Of a DNA stretch of 64,000 bases, positions 26,626 to 34,364 are shown piece after piece. The notes beneath the pieces are model-generated. The model saw only the letters and a program-made list of their open reading frames with translations, was not told the origin of the DNA and ran no database searches. Position 1 is the stretch's first letter; every line of letters starts with the position of its first letter. The DNA comes from Arthrobacter beigongshangensis (GTDB lineage: Bacteria > Bacillota > Bacilli > Bacillales_A > Planococcaceae), in assembly GCF_016820585.1 (NCBI RefSeq), contig NZ_JADHDX010000003.1, positions 1 to 64,000 of the forward strand, read 5' to 3'. The position numbers were made by a program, and so were the translations under genes.

Positions 26626-26999
26626 GGCATATCCTTTGGGTTGGGCTGGCAGGATCTTTAGGCGCAATCGCGCGAGTAGTGCTGGGGGAGCTTATCCACA
26701 GTGAATCAGGATTTCCGACAGCGACATTTATCATTAATCTTGTAGGGACTTTTGTGTTGTGCTTTATTGTCGCGGGGGCTTTGCGGAAGCTGAATGTCAA
26801 TCAATCGTTATACGATGCCGTGACAACAGGATTTTTGGGTGCATTCACAACGTTTTCAGCTGTGAGCATGGAGACCGTATTACTGGTAGAAAGTGGCCAA
26901 CTTGCTATGGCTATATTGTATGTTACTCTCAGTATTATCGGTGGACTTGCGGCTGGTACACTCGGCTTTTATTTCGGTGCAAGGAAGGTGCAGAAATGA
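26622..26999 (+). CDS. crcB: Fluoride channel subunit FluC/CrcB, first copy
   Basis: A 125-residue, four-helix membrane protein exporting fluoride. Family marks are LAGSLGAIARVVLGE, the helix with the conserved Asn and GT (FPTATFIINLVGTFVL) and the F-box region GFLGAFTTFSAVSMETV. The usual GN-x-x-GT begins here without the leading Gly-Asn. It overlaps the helicase by 4 bp and the second copy by 4 bp. Paired copies are common in Gram-positives and probably form one dual-topology channel. Confidence 0.92.
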   Translation: MRHILWVGLAGSLGAIARVVLGELIHSESGFPTATFIINLVGTFVLCFIVAGALRKLNVNQSLYDAVTTGFLGAFTTFSAVSMETVLLVESGQLAMAILYVTLSIIGGLAAGTLGFYFGARKVQK

Positions 27000-27352
27000 C
27001 TTTTCTTGATGTAGTTTTGGTTGGCATCGGTGGATTTTTAGGTGCTGTAATCCGTTATGTGACGACGAAAAAGATGAATCATACTGTCGGCATTCCTGTT
27101 GGGACATTGGTTGTCAATTGGTTCGGTGCGTTATTGATTGGACTCGTCTTTGGGCTGGAATTATCAAGCGGTTTGACGCTGTTGCTGGCATCAGGTTTTG
27201 CGGGTGCACTCACGACATTTTCCACATTACATAAAGAGCTGATTGAGCTGTGGAGAAATGGTAAGAAGAGATATGCTGTCTGTTATTTGTTGTTGACCTA
27301 TGGCGGTGGGCTGATACTCGCAGCAATCGGTTATGCAATCGGTAGTATTTAA
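26996..27352 (+). CDS. crcB: Fluoride channel subunit FluC/CrcB, second copy
   Basis: A 118-residue partner of the preceding subunit, with GGFLGAVIRYVTTKK, IPVGTLVVNWFGALLIG and GFAGALTTFSTLHKE. The different charge distribution at its ends suits the opposite membrane orientation expected of a heterodimeric pair. The ATG is in an ATGA overlap with the first copy. No fluoride riboswitch is visible upstream; expression seems tied to the helicase promoter. Confidence 0.92.
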   Translation: MTFLDVVLVGIGGFLGAVIRYVTTKKMNHTVGIPVGTLVVNWFGALLIGLVFGLELSSGLTLLLASGFAGALTTFSTLHKELIELWRNGKKRYAVCYLLLTYGGGLILAAIGYAIGSI

Positions 27353-27360
27353 CAGGGGAA

Positions 27361-27408
27361 ATGAAGTTCAATTCAAAATCTGGACGCAATCACGCCGAGG
27401 CTTGATTG
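27361..27408. repeat. Three-hairpin intergenic repeat, copy F (3' part only)
   Basis: Only the right arm of hairpin 2 (TTCAAAATCTG) and hairpin 3 (CAATCACGCC/GGCTTGATTG, one mismatch) remain, joined to GAAATGAAGTTCAATTC, which also occurs in copy G. Hairpin 1 and the GCCTCCGGCGG signature are absent. Confidence 0.8.
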
Positions 27409-27429
27409 ATTTAAAAAAGGATGAATAAA

Positions 27430-28011
27430 ATGGCGAAAAAAGCTAAGAAAAATAATCTGCTAAAATCAGTGGCATTGGTAATAGTCATTGCGATTGTAGC
27501 TATCTATTTCCCGGAATTATTTACAGAAGAGGAAGAGACGCCAAGTCGATCTGGTTTAATTCCAGTGGAACTTGTAAAAACGATTGACGGCGATACGATT
27601 AAAATTAAGTACGAGGGCAAGGAGCAAAATGTTCGTTATTTACTTATCGACACACCTGAAACGAATCATGCACAGCTTGGCAAGCAACCTTTTGGTCAGC
27701 AAGCAAAAGAGCGAAATACGGAGCTGATGAATAGTGGTAAGCTCGAAATTGAATTTGATATCGGTGAACGAGTCGATAAATATGGAAGATTACTAGCGTA
27801 TATTTATATAGACGGCGTGAGTATTCAAGAGAAGCTGTTGGAGGAAGGATTGGCGCGCGTCGGTTATGTCTATCCACCAAACACGCGTCATCTCGATGCC
27901 TTTGAAAAAGCACAGGAACGGGCGAAAAAAGCGGGCATTGGCATTTGGACGCTGGAGGATTATGTGACGGAGCGTGGCTTTGATAGTCAGACGTATCCGG
28001 AGGGGAAATAG
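27430..28011 (+). CDS. Thermonuclease-family (SNase) protein, membrane-anchored or secreted
   Basis: An N-terminal hydrophobic segment (LLKSVALVIVIAIVAIYF) is followed by a staphylococcal-nuclease domain: VKTIDGDTIKIKYEG, VRYLLIDTPETNH, FGQQAKERN, the catalytic region ERVDKYGRLLAYIYIDG and EEGLARVGYVYPP. The conserved Asp, Arg and Glu of the active site are present. The ATG at 27430 is preferred because AAAGGA would overlap the ATG at 27421. It cleaves DNA or RNA outside the membrane in a calcium-dependent way, by family knowledge. Confidence 0.92.
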   Translation: MAKKAKKNNLLKSVALVIVIAIVAIYFPELFTEEEETPSRSGLIPVELVKTIDGDTIKIKYEGKEQNVRYLLIDTPETNHAQLGKQPFGQQAKERNTELMNSGKLEIEFDIGERVDKYGRLLAYIYIDGVSIQEKLLEEGLARVGYVYPPNTRHLDAFEKAQERAKKAGIGIWTLEDYVTERGFDSQTYPEGK

Positions 28012-28066
28012 AAATTGGCGCCACTTTTTTATTAAAAAGTTCATGTTTTCAGACTGAATAAAAAAC

Positions 28067-28094
28067 TTGACTTCTTGAATGAGCATGGTAAGAT
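28067..28094 (+). promoter_or_regulatory. Promoter of the T-box leader
   Basis: TTGACT (28067-28072), a 16-bp spacer and TAAGAT (28089-28094). Transcription would start near 28101, which puts the cloverleaf-like domain and the T-box in one leader. Confidence 0.65.
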
Positions 28095-28119
28095 TCAAAT
28101 TAATTAGCTTTTACGTGCC

Positions 28120-28200
28120 GGCAGGATGCAGGTATGCAGTTGGGAAGGATTGAACTACATCCTTCCTTGTTGCGACAGGACGTCGCGCAGTTAGACTGCC
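28120..28200 (+). ncRNA. Cloverleaf-like structured domain at the 5' end of the T-box leader
   Basis: A closing stem GGCAG (28120-28124) with CTGCC (28196-28200) encloses three hairpins: TGCA-ggta-TGCA (28127-28138), GGAAGGAT/ATCCTTCC (28143-28166) and GCGAC-aggac-GTCGC (28172-28186). This lies upstream of Stem I of the T-box and is not part of the usual T-box architecture. Its third arm shares 13 identical bases (ACAGGACGTCGCG) with repeat copy G. Confidence 0.55.
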
Positions 28201-28216
28201 TTCCAAAAAATCATAT

Positions 28217-28427
28217 TTATCATGAGAGATGGTACAGTAGTTTGATTGTGAGCAGCAACAAGAGACTGAATGGCAGGTGTGAATTCAGGCAGCAATCATA
28301 ACGAAGTACGCCATCCGTTTTTCTCAAACTGACATGAAGTGGATGACCGATCTAGAATTGGTCCATCAATTAGGGTGGTAACGCGGAGAACTCCTTCGTC
28401 CCTTTCCAAGGGATGGTAGGGGTTTTT
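28217..28427 (+). ncRNA. T-box leader, probable tyrosine specificity
   Basis: The T-box sequence AGGGTGGTAACGCG is at 28372-28385, followed by a terminator (TCCCTT/AAGGGA, then GGGGTTTTTT, to 28427). Stem I runs from GATGG near 28228 to CCATC at 28311-28315. An AGUA/GAA loop-E pair precedes the probable specifier UAC (28307-28309, Tyr), which is followed by a purine as required. By T-box knowledge, uncharged tRNA stabilises the antiterminator and turns the transporter gene on. A Val reading (GUA) one base earlier fits less well. Confidence 0.85.
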
Positions 28428-28472
28428 TGTATTCATAAATTATTTTCAATCGCTGAGGGGGATCTCATTATT

Positions 28473-29864
28473 ATGTTTCGAATAAAGGCAGTTATTTCGC
28501 CTACTTTTATAGAATCGATTACACTTGTCGCAGCAATTGTAACGATGATCAGTGTTAGTCTTGTTAAATTTGATGCGGTTCCGCATTTACCAATTTTGTT
28601 TTCAATTTTGTTATTAATTTGTTATGGTCTCATTAAAAAAGTTTCATATCGTAGGATAGAGAGCGGTCTAGTTGAAGGTGCCGGGGCTGGTATGAGTGCT
28701 GTTTTCCTGTTTTTCTTCATCGGCATGCTCGTGAGTAGTTGGATTATGGCTGGGACAATTCCGACGCTGATTTATGCAGGTTTTAATTTGATTACACCTT
28801 CCTTTTTCTTTGCCATTGTTTTTGTGGTAACGGCGGTTGTTGGGATTTCAATCGGTAGTTCGTTAACAACGGTGGCGACTGTAGGTGTTGCATTTATTGG
28901 AATGGCAACTGTGCTTGATTTGTCGCTAGCAATAACAGCTGGAGCCATTGTATCAGGTGCGTTTTTTGGAGATAAAATGTCGCCGTTGTCGGATACAACT
29001 AATCTGGCATCTTCGATTGTCGGTGTTGATTTATTTGAACATATTCGTAATATGGGTTGGACGACGGTTCCTGCATTTGTCTTGTCACTGATATTCTTCG
29101 GCATTTTGTCACCCAGTGTGACATTGGATGAAGTTGATAAGATTGACTTGTTCAAGGAGGGATTGTTAGCAACAGAAATGATTCATTGGTACACGATTGT
29201 GCCACTTGTTTTGCTATTCGTGTTAACGATTCTGAAAGTACCTGCACTACTGACATTGGCGCTAAGCTCCGCAAGTGCGGTTGCGATTTCTTATTTTCAT
29301 CATAGCTTTAGCGCTTCGGAAGTGTTTAGTATTTTATTCAATGGGTTTAAGTCAACGACTGGCATTGAAGAGATTGATGCATTGCTGACACGTGGTGGAA
29401 TGGAAAGTATGATGTTTACAATCGGCTTGGTGTTGCTGGCACTTAGTATGGGGGGCTTGCTATTTACACTCGGCATTGTGCAATGTTTATTGTCAACGAT
29501 TGAGGGGTTGCTGAAGAAAGTATCCTCGGTCATCGCGGCATCTGCGTTAACGGCTATTAGTATTAATGTGCTGGTAGGCGAGCAATACTTGTCAATATTA
29601 TTGACCGGACAAGCCTTTCAGGCACAGTATGAGAAAGTAGGACTGGCTGGGAAAAACTTGAGTCGGGTGATGGAAGATGCGGGGACGGTTGTGAATCCGT
29701 TGGTGCCGTGGAGCGTTTGTGGAATCTTTATTACGGGTATGCTAGGCGTCTCAACGGTCGAATATTTGCCGTTTGCATTCTTTTGCTTGCTGTCACCTGT
29801 TTTAACAGTGTTGTTCGGATTTTTAGGAAAAACCTTGACGTATACGGATAGAAAATTGTCTTGA
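28473..29864 (+). CDS. NhaC-family Na+/H+ antiporter-type transporter, probable tyrosine uptake
   Basis: A 463-residue membrane protein with about 11-12 hydrophobic helices. NhaC-type signatures include GAGAGMSAVFLFFFIGMLVS, GAFFGDKMSPLSDTTNLASS and EDAGTVVNPLVPWSVCGIF. NhaC relatives move sodium or protons with organic substrates. Those under Tyr T-boxes (YheL-like) have been proposed to be tyrosine transporters, and the T-box here supports that reading. The ATG follows GAGGGGG at about 11 nt. A strong terminator closes the unit. Confidence 0.85.
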   Translation: MFRIKAVISPTFIESITLVAAIVTMISVSLVKFDAVPHLPILFSILLLICYGLIKKVSYRRIESGLVEGAGAGMSAVFLFFFIGMLVSSWIMAGTIPTLIYAGFNLITPSFFFAIVFVVTAVVGISIGSSLTTVATVGVAFIGMATVLDLSLAITAGAIVSGAFFGDKMSPLSDTTNLASSIVGVDLFEHIRNMGWTTVPAFVLSLIFFGILSPSVTLDEVDKIDLFKEGLLATEMIHWYTIVPLVLLFVLTILKVPALLTLALSSASAVAISYFHHSFSASEVFSILFNGFKSTTGIEEIDALLTRGGMESMMFTIGLVLLALSMGGLLFTLGIVQCLLSTIEGLLKKVSSVIAASALTAISINVLVGEQYLSILLTGQAFQAQYEKVGLAGKNLSRVMEDAGTVVNPLVPWSVCGIFITGMLGVSTVEYLPFAFFCLLSPVLTVLFGFLGKTLTYTDRKLS

Positions 29865-29877
29865 TATTGAAAAAGAA

Positions 29878-29920
29878 GAAGCTTCTCCGTCAGTTAGATT
29901 TGATGGAGAAGCTTTTTAAG
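29878..29920 (+). terminator. Terminator after the NhaC-type gene
   Basis: AAGCTTCTCC / GGAGAAGCTTTTT hairpin shortly after the stop. Confidence 0.88.
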
Positions 29921-29943
29921 TAGGTTGCGCTAACAGATTCAGC

Positions 29944-30330
29944 TTACCCTTACAGTTTTCCGACTTACTCCAATAGTTCGAGGTTTTACTCTTAGAGTTC
30001 CCGAGGTTACTCTTACAGTGTCGTCCTACTCTTATAGTTTCGGAGTTTACTCTGACAGTTCTAGAATTTACTCTGACAGTTCGGCAGTTTACTCTGACAG
30101 TATCAACTTACTCTTATAGTTTCACGAGTTACTCTTACAGTTCTCCATTTTCCTCTTAGAGTTCCCGAGTTTACTCTTACAGTTAAGCGGATAGCCATTA
30201 GAGTTAGCCAAATTGCCTTGCCGGTTTGTCGTTACCCTTAAAGTTAAGCAGATAGCCATTAGAGTTTCCAAAATTGCCCTGACAGTTCCGCATCTCACCC
30301 TGCTAGTTCACCGATTTCGCCATTCTGTCT
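29944..30330 (-). repeat. 21-bp-phased tandem array 2 (about 18-19 units)
   Basis: Units of 19-21 bp, mostly 21, repeat the core TTACTCTTACAGTT with a 7-bp variable part (for example at 29944 and 30171). On the minus strand the core reads AACTGTAAGAGTAA, matching array 1. Distal units drift to TAGCCATTAGAGTT and TTGCCCTGACAGTT; the latter is CTGTCAGGGCAA in reverse, almost the array 1 unit CTGTCATGGCAA. It fills the 470-bp gap between the convergent NhaC-type and isoprenylcysteine methyltransferase-like genes. No credible gene lies in it. Confidence 0.88.
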
Positions 30331-30333
30331 CAC

Positions 30334-30864
30334 TCACTTCAGCGAAAATGAATCACGATAATTCGTCGCATCCTTTAACGCCTTTTCCTCCACTGGAATA
30401 CGAACCGACAACATCCAGACATTCAGTAATGAAAATAAAACGGCTGTAAAATACGCGCCAAACAATAGTGGTAGGACGAGTAATTCAATGGTGACAATCA
30501 TATAATTTGGATGCCGCACCCAGCGATAGGGACCTCGACGCACTACATCAGCACCCGGCAATATAATAATTTTCGTATTCCAAAAATTTCCGAGTGACAG
30601 CAGACACCAGATTCTTGCTGCTTGGGCCAACAAAAATACCCCGAGTAACACAATCCAAATAGGGGAGAGAGCTCGCTCAAAAATCACAACCTCTAACAGG
30701 AAGGAGATAAAAAATGCAATATGCATCACAACCATAATCGGATAATGAGAGGCACCAATTTCGAATGCCCCTTGACTAAGCATCCACTTTTCATTGCGTT
30801 TCGCGATAAGAAGTTCAGTTAGTCGCTGCAAGACGACAATCGAAATGACAATCAAAAACGGCAT
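30334..30864 (-). CDS. Isoprenylcysteine methyltransferase-family membrane protein (BpsB/YpbQ type)
   Basis: A 176-residue membrane methyltransferase of the ICMT superfamily. About five hydrophobic segments precede the SAM-binding end GPYRWVRHPNYMIV. In B. subtilis the equivalent gene next to a type III polyketide synthase O-methylates alkylpyrones; the same pairing here (12-bp gap) makes that the likely role. GAGGTGG lies 7 nt before the ATG. Confidence 0.88.
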   Translation of the reverse strand: MPFLIVISIVVLQRLTELLIAKRNEKWMLSQGAFEIGASHYPIMVVMHIAFFISFLLEVVIFERALSPIWIVLLGVFLLAQAARIWCLLSLGNFWNTKIIILPGADVVRRGPYRWVRHPNYMIVTIELLVLPLLFGAYFTAVLFSLLNVWMLSVRIPVEEKALKDATNYRDSFSLK

Positions 30865-30876
30865 CCTCGAACCACC

Positions 30877-31956
30877 TCATTCCCACCTCAATAATAGCAA
30901 TTCGCCACAAAATCCTGGTCCGAGTGCGGCCATTAGTCCATAGTCACCAACAACAGTCTCTTGTTCCATGAATTGTTCCAATACGTATAGGATGGTTGGG
31001 GAAGACATATTTCCATTTTCACGTAAGACCTGTCGAGAAATCACCGTTTTAGTTGAATCAAACGCCAATGCTTGCTCATACGCCTCGAGTACTTTTTTAC
31101 CGCCAGGGTGTGCGATGAAGTGCGTGATATCTTCCTTCGTTAAGCCCTGATTTTCAAGAAATTCATGTACAAATGGCCCGAGCCAATGCGTAATAATCGC
31201 GGGAATACTTTTCGAAAAGACAACGTACAGGCCGTTATTTTTCACATCCCAGCCCATGACGTTCTCAGAGTCCGGCAACAGTTTTGAAGCATTGGCAATA
31301 ACAGTTGGCATTGCTTTTTTCACCTTCACCAAAGAACGATCTCCGACAATCAATGCACACGCAACACCATCAGAAAATAAAGAAACTCCAACTAAATTGC
31401 TCTTCGAATAGTCATCTTTTTGAAAGGTTAAGCTACATAATTCAACGGATAGCACGAGGACATTTGCATCTGGAAAAGCGAGGCAATATTCATGGGCTCT
31501 GCTTATTCCGGCAGCTCCGCCCGCACAACCAAGCCCCCAAATAGGAATCCGCTTCGTATCATTCCGAAAAGCGAGTCGGTTCATAATGCGTGCCTCAATA
31601 CTGGGCGTTGCTATCCCACTACTTGAAATAAAGAAAATAGCATCAATCATAGACGGTTCAATTGAAACATTTAGCATCCCATCGCCTTGAAGACAAGACT
31701 TCACTGCTTGTACGCCAAAGTCAACAGCATGTTGAATATACAACTGATTGCGCTCTTCAAAATCATGTGAGCTCCCATACCATTCCAGCGGCATGCAGAC
31801 ATTACGTGTCTCTATATCTCCATTTTGAAAAACCTTTAATAATCGTTCAATATCCTGGTATTTTTCACTGAAAAGGGAGCGAGTTAATTCAGTTGCTTGC
31901 TCCTGATGGACTCGATGGGGTGGTTTGACTGTACTAACTGACAGGATTTTAGGCAT
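30877..31956 (-). CDS. Type III polyketide synthase (BpsA-like alkylpyrone synthase)
   Basis: A chalcone-synthase-fold enzyme that extends fatty acyl-CoA with malonyl-CoA to alkylpyrones or alkylresorcinols. The catalytic triad is visible: Cys in IWGLGCAGGAAG, His in FIAHPGGKKVLE, Asn in RENGNMSSPT. The 359-residue protein starting MPKILSVSTVKPP is chosen because GGAGG lies 6 nt before the ATG at 31956; the longer frame adds a Cys/Arg-rich stretch without homology. It forms an operon with the downstream methyltransferase. Confidence 0.92.
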   Translation of the reverse strand: MPKILSVSTVKPPHRVHQEQATELTRSLFSEKYQDIERLLKVFQNGDIETRNVCMPLEWYGSSHDFEERNQLYIQHAVDFGVQAVKSCLQGDGMLNVSIEPSMIDAIFFISSSGIATPSIEARIMNRLAFRNDTKRIPIWGLGCAGGAAGISRAHEYCLAFPDANVLVLSVELCSLTFQKDDYSKSNLVGVSLFSDGVACALIVGDRSLVKVKKAMPTVIANASKLLPDSENVMGWDVKNNGLYVVFSKSIPAIITHWLGPFVHEFLENQGLTKEDITHFIAHPGGKKVLEAYEQALAFDSTKTVISRQVLRENGNMSSPTILYVLEQFMEQETVVGDYGLMAALGPGFCGELLLLRWE

Positions 31957-32027
31957 GCGTATCCTCCATATTCTTTGTCGTAAAGAACAGCTACACATCA
32001 AGGTACGCATAACTTGTACAAAAGATG

Positions 32028-32062
32028 ACAAAAGGCATTCCAGAAAGTCCTGAAATGCCTTT
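32028..32062 (-). terminator. gapN terminator
   Basis: Inverted repeat AAAGGCATTcCAGAAAG / TCCTGaAATGCCTTT just after the leftward stop of gapN. Confidence 0.75.
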
Positions 32063-32074
32063 GCTTGAAAATAC

Positions 32075-33529
32075 TTATAAAGTTAGATTTAGGACCGTCA
32101 CTTTCTCGCGTGTCATGGATTCAATACTTTTGCGAATCCCTTGAGCACCCATGCCAGATCCTTTAGTACCGATAAACGGGAAATGGTCTGGGCCGCGCTC
32201 TGTTCGACCATTGATTTGGACAGCACCCGCCTCAATTTGATTGGCAATCGCAAATGCTTTGTCGATATCTTTAGTAAAAATACTAGCTTGTAAGCCAAAT
32301 TCCGATGCATTGGCCAAAGCAATTACTTGCTCATCAGAAGTTACGCGAATGATTGGCAATGCTGGACCAAATGGCTCTTCCCATGCTAGGCGCATCTCTT
32401 CCGTAACATGATCCAACAGCGTCGGTTGAATTAAATTCCGTTCCCGCTTATTACCCGTTACAACAACCGCACCTTTGTCAACCGCGTCATCAATCAAACC
32501 TTGCACGAAGTTAGCCGATTTATCATCAATCAACGGAACGATTGTACTGCCGTTTTCTGGAGAACCGACGACTAATTGTTCAATTTCTCCTTTTAGCAGA
32601 ACGACGAGCTCATCCGCAACACTTTCATGTACAAGTACGCGTTTAATGGCTGTGCAACGCTGACCTGAGTAAGAAAATGCGCCGCTAATAATTTGTTTAG
32701 CTGCTTCTTGTAAATCAGCATCCTGCCGCACAATACCTGGATCTTTGCCGCCGAGTTCAAGAACAAGTGGAACCATAGCCGACTTTTTAGCTAGATGGAG
32801 ACCCGTGTCAGTACCACCTGTAAAGGAAATCATATTGATCCCTTTATGTTCGACTAAGTAGTCACCAATGACTGAACCTTTCCCTGTCACTAAGTTGACA
32901 AGCCCTTTTGGAAAACCGGACTGATGGAGCGCTTCAATCATTTTCGTTCCACTGAGAGCACCTTGTGTAGCAGGTTTAAAAATAACTGCATTTCCTGCGA
33001 TCAACGCTGGTGCAAGCTTTGAGGCCGCTAAGTTCACTGGGTAATTGAAGGGAGAAATGGCTAACACAACGCCGAGTGGAACACGTTCGACAATGGCCAC
33101 CTTAGACTTAGAGCCACCTGGAAAGCTATCACCTCTCATACTTTCTCCATGCATATGAAGTGCTTCTTCCACAGTATAGCGAATAAAATCTGCTGTTCGT
33201 GTCACTTCACTTTTAGCATCCTTTAAGCTTTTTCCAACTTCTTGCATAATAACAGTTGCAATCTCGTCTTGATTGGCCAATAAACTATCTGCCCATTTGT
33301 ATAAATGGCTAGCACGTTGTTGAAGAGTGGTTTGTGCCCATTCCTTTTGTGCAGCTTGCGCAAAGCCAATCGCCTCGTCAACCTCTTGTTGTGTAATAGC
33401 TTGCACATTGCCGATAGGCTCATACAGATAAGGTGATGTAATCTCAATTGTTTGACCCGACTTACTTTTTTTCCATTCCCCGTTTATATAAAGCTCACTG
33501 GCTAGTAGCGTCGACGTAGTTGTTGTCAT
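32075..33529 (-). CDS. gapN: NADP-dependent non-phosphorylating glyceraldehyde-3-phosphate dehydrogenase
   Basis: An aldehyde dehydrogenase of 484 residues that oxidises glyceraldehyde-3-phosphate straight to 3-phosphoglycerate, giving NADPH. The Asn in SPFNYPVN, the Glu in LELGGKDPGIV and the catalytic Cys in SGQRCTAIKRV are present. QINGRTERGPDHFPF is typical of GapN rather than of general aldehyde dehydrogenases. GGGGG precedes the ATG. A cre-like site lies about 200 bp upstream. Confidence 0.92.
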   Translation of the reverse strand: MTTTTSTLLASELYINGEWKKSKSGQTIEITSPYLYEPIGNVQAITQQEVDEAIGFAQAAQKEWAQTTLQQRASHLYKWADSLLANQDEIATVIMQEVGKSLKDAKSEVTRTADFIRYTVEEALHMHGESMRGDSFPGGSKSKVAIVERVPLGVVLAISPFNYPVNLAASKLAPALIAGNAVIFKPATQGALSGTKMIEALHQSGFPKGLVNLVTGKGSVIGDYLVEHKGINMISFTGGTDTGLHLAKKSAMVPLVLELGGKDPGIVRQDADLQEAAKQIISGAFSYSGQRCTAIKRVLVHESVADELVVLLKGEIEQLVVGSPENGSTIVPLIDDKSANFVQGLIDDAVDKGAVVVTGNKRERNLIQPTLLDHVTEEMRLAWEEPFGPALPIIRVTSDEQVIALANASEFGLQASIFTKDIDKAFAIANQIEAGAVQINGRTERGPDHFPFIGTKGSGMGAQGIRKSIESMTREKVTVLNLTL

Positions 33530-33733
33530 AGATAATTCCCCCTTTTTAATAGTTGGAGCCTAACAGAATGAATAGTATTCGTGGGACTTATTCTGTCCCT
33601 ATAGTCTGCGATGAGTCCCATTATGATCAAAAAAAATCGCTGCATTCTGTTGATTTCATATTCTAGCACGCTTTATTTATTTTGACAACAAATATTTAGA
33701 TAGTTTGTTCAATTCTATATATTCCGTTTAATT

Positions 33734-33747
33734 TGAGAGCGCTTCCA
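33734..33747. promoter_or_regulatory. cre-like catabolite-response site upstream of gapN
   Basis: TGAGAGCGCTTCCA differs at two positions from the symmetric consensus TGAAAGCGCTTTCA. It lies in a 340-bp gap that otherwise holds only the gapN upstream region and a neighbouring terminator. CcpA control is inferred. The distance of about 205 bp to the start codon is long unless the promoter is also far upstream. Confidence 0.5.
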
Positions 33748-33825
33748 TTGGGAGTGTAATGCGCATCAGTGTGAATGATTATTTTTTTGAAATATCTAAC
33801 ATTTTATGCTGTGATAGACAAAAAA

Positions 33826-33858
33826 CATCGAAGGATTTAAAATCCCACGATGTTATTG
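33826..33858 (-). terminator. Terminator after the yqxD-like gene
   Basis: ACATCG-aa-GGATTT / AATCC-ca-CGATGT hairpin followed, on the leftward strand, by a run of T. Confidence 0.7.
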
Positions 33859-33870
33859 TTAGTCACTTTT

Positions 33871-34314
33871 CTATTGGGTGAGTTGTGTACATAACTGCTT
33901 CAAGCTTTCTTCAAACTTCAAATCACTTTCTTTGGAACGCTTTTTAGGACCGCGGAGTCGTCCGCCAGCCATCCTTACTTTTTGTGCTGTATGACGAGCA
34001 TATAGTAGCTGGTCAATATTATCATTGGTATATAACCGCCCGTTTTGATCAATCGGGTGCCCTTTTTTTGCAAGAACCATCGCCGCTAAACCGTAATCCT
34101 GTGTCACGACAATATCATCTTTTTGTACACGATTGACAAGTACAAAATCGACAGCGTCTGCTCCTTTTGAAACGATAATCGTTTCTGCACCCTCCCGATG
34201 CATTTCATGTGCTGTATCGCAAATGAGGATACAACGAAAACCGAAGTGCCCAGCGATTTTGATTGTTTCATTGACCACTGGACATGCATCCGCATCAATA
34301 AGAATTGTCGCCAT
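33871..34314 (-). CDS. yqxD: UPF0178 (DUF188) family protein, YqxD/YaiI type
   Basis: A 147-residue PIN-like-fold protein with the family motifs ILIDADACPVV, VSKGADAVDFVLVN, DIVVTQDYGLAAMVLAKKG and GGRLRGPKKR. The clustered Asp residues suggest a metal-dependent nuclease-like site, but the activity is not established. AAGGGGGG lies 6-8 nt before the ATG at 34314; a TTG one codon earlier is less likely. Confidence 0.93.
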   Translation of the reverse strand: MATILIDADACPVVNETIKIAGHFGFRCILICDTAHEMHREGAETIIVSKGADAVDFVLVNRVQKDDIVVTQDYGLAAMVLAKKGHPIDQNGRLYTNDNIDQLLYARHTAQKVRMAGGRLRGPKKRSKESDLKFEESLKQLCTQLTQ

Positions 34315-34364
34315 CAAGCAACCCCCCTTTATACTTTTTATGTTAGGCGAAGACAGCCTAGAAC

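Noticed and set aside
29944-30330. Array 2 as a CRISPR array
   Set aside because: The period is only 21 bp, the conserved core is 13-14 bp and degenerate, the variable parts are 7 bp, and no cas gene is nearby.
30213-30449. A 78-residue reading frame through array 2
   Set aside because: It runs across degenerate tandem repeats and into the antisense of the methyltransferase gene, has no ribosome binding site and no protein-like pattern.
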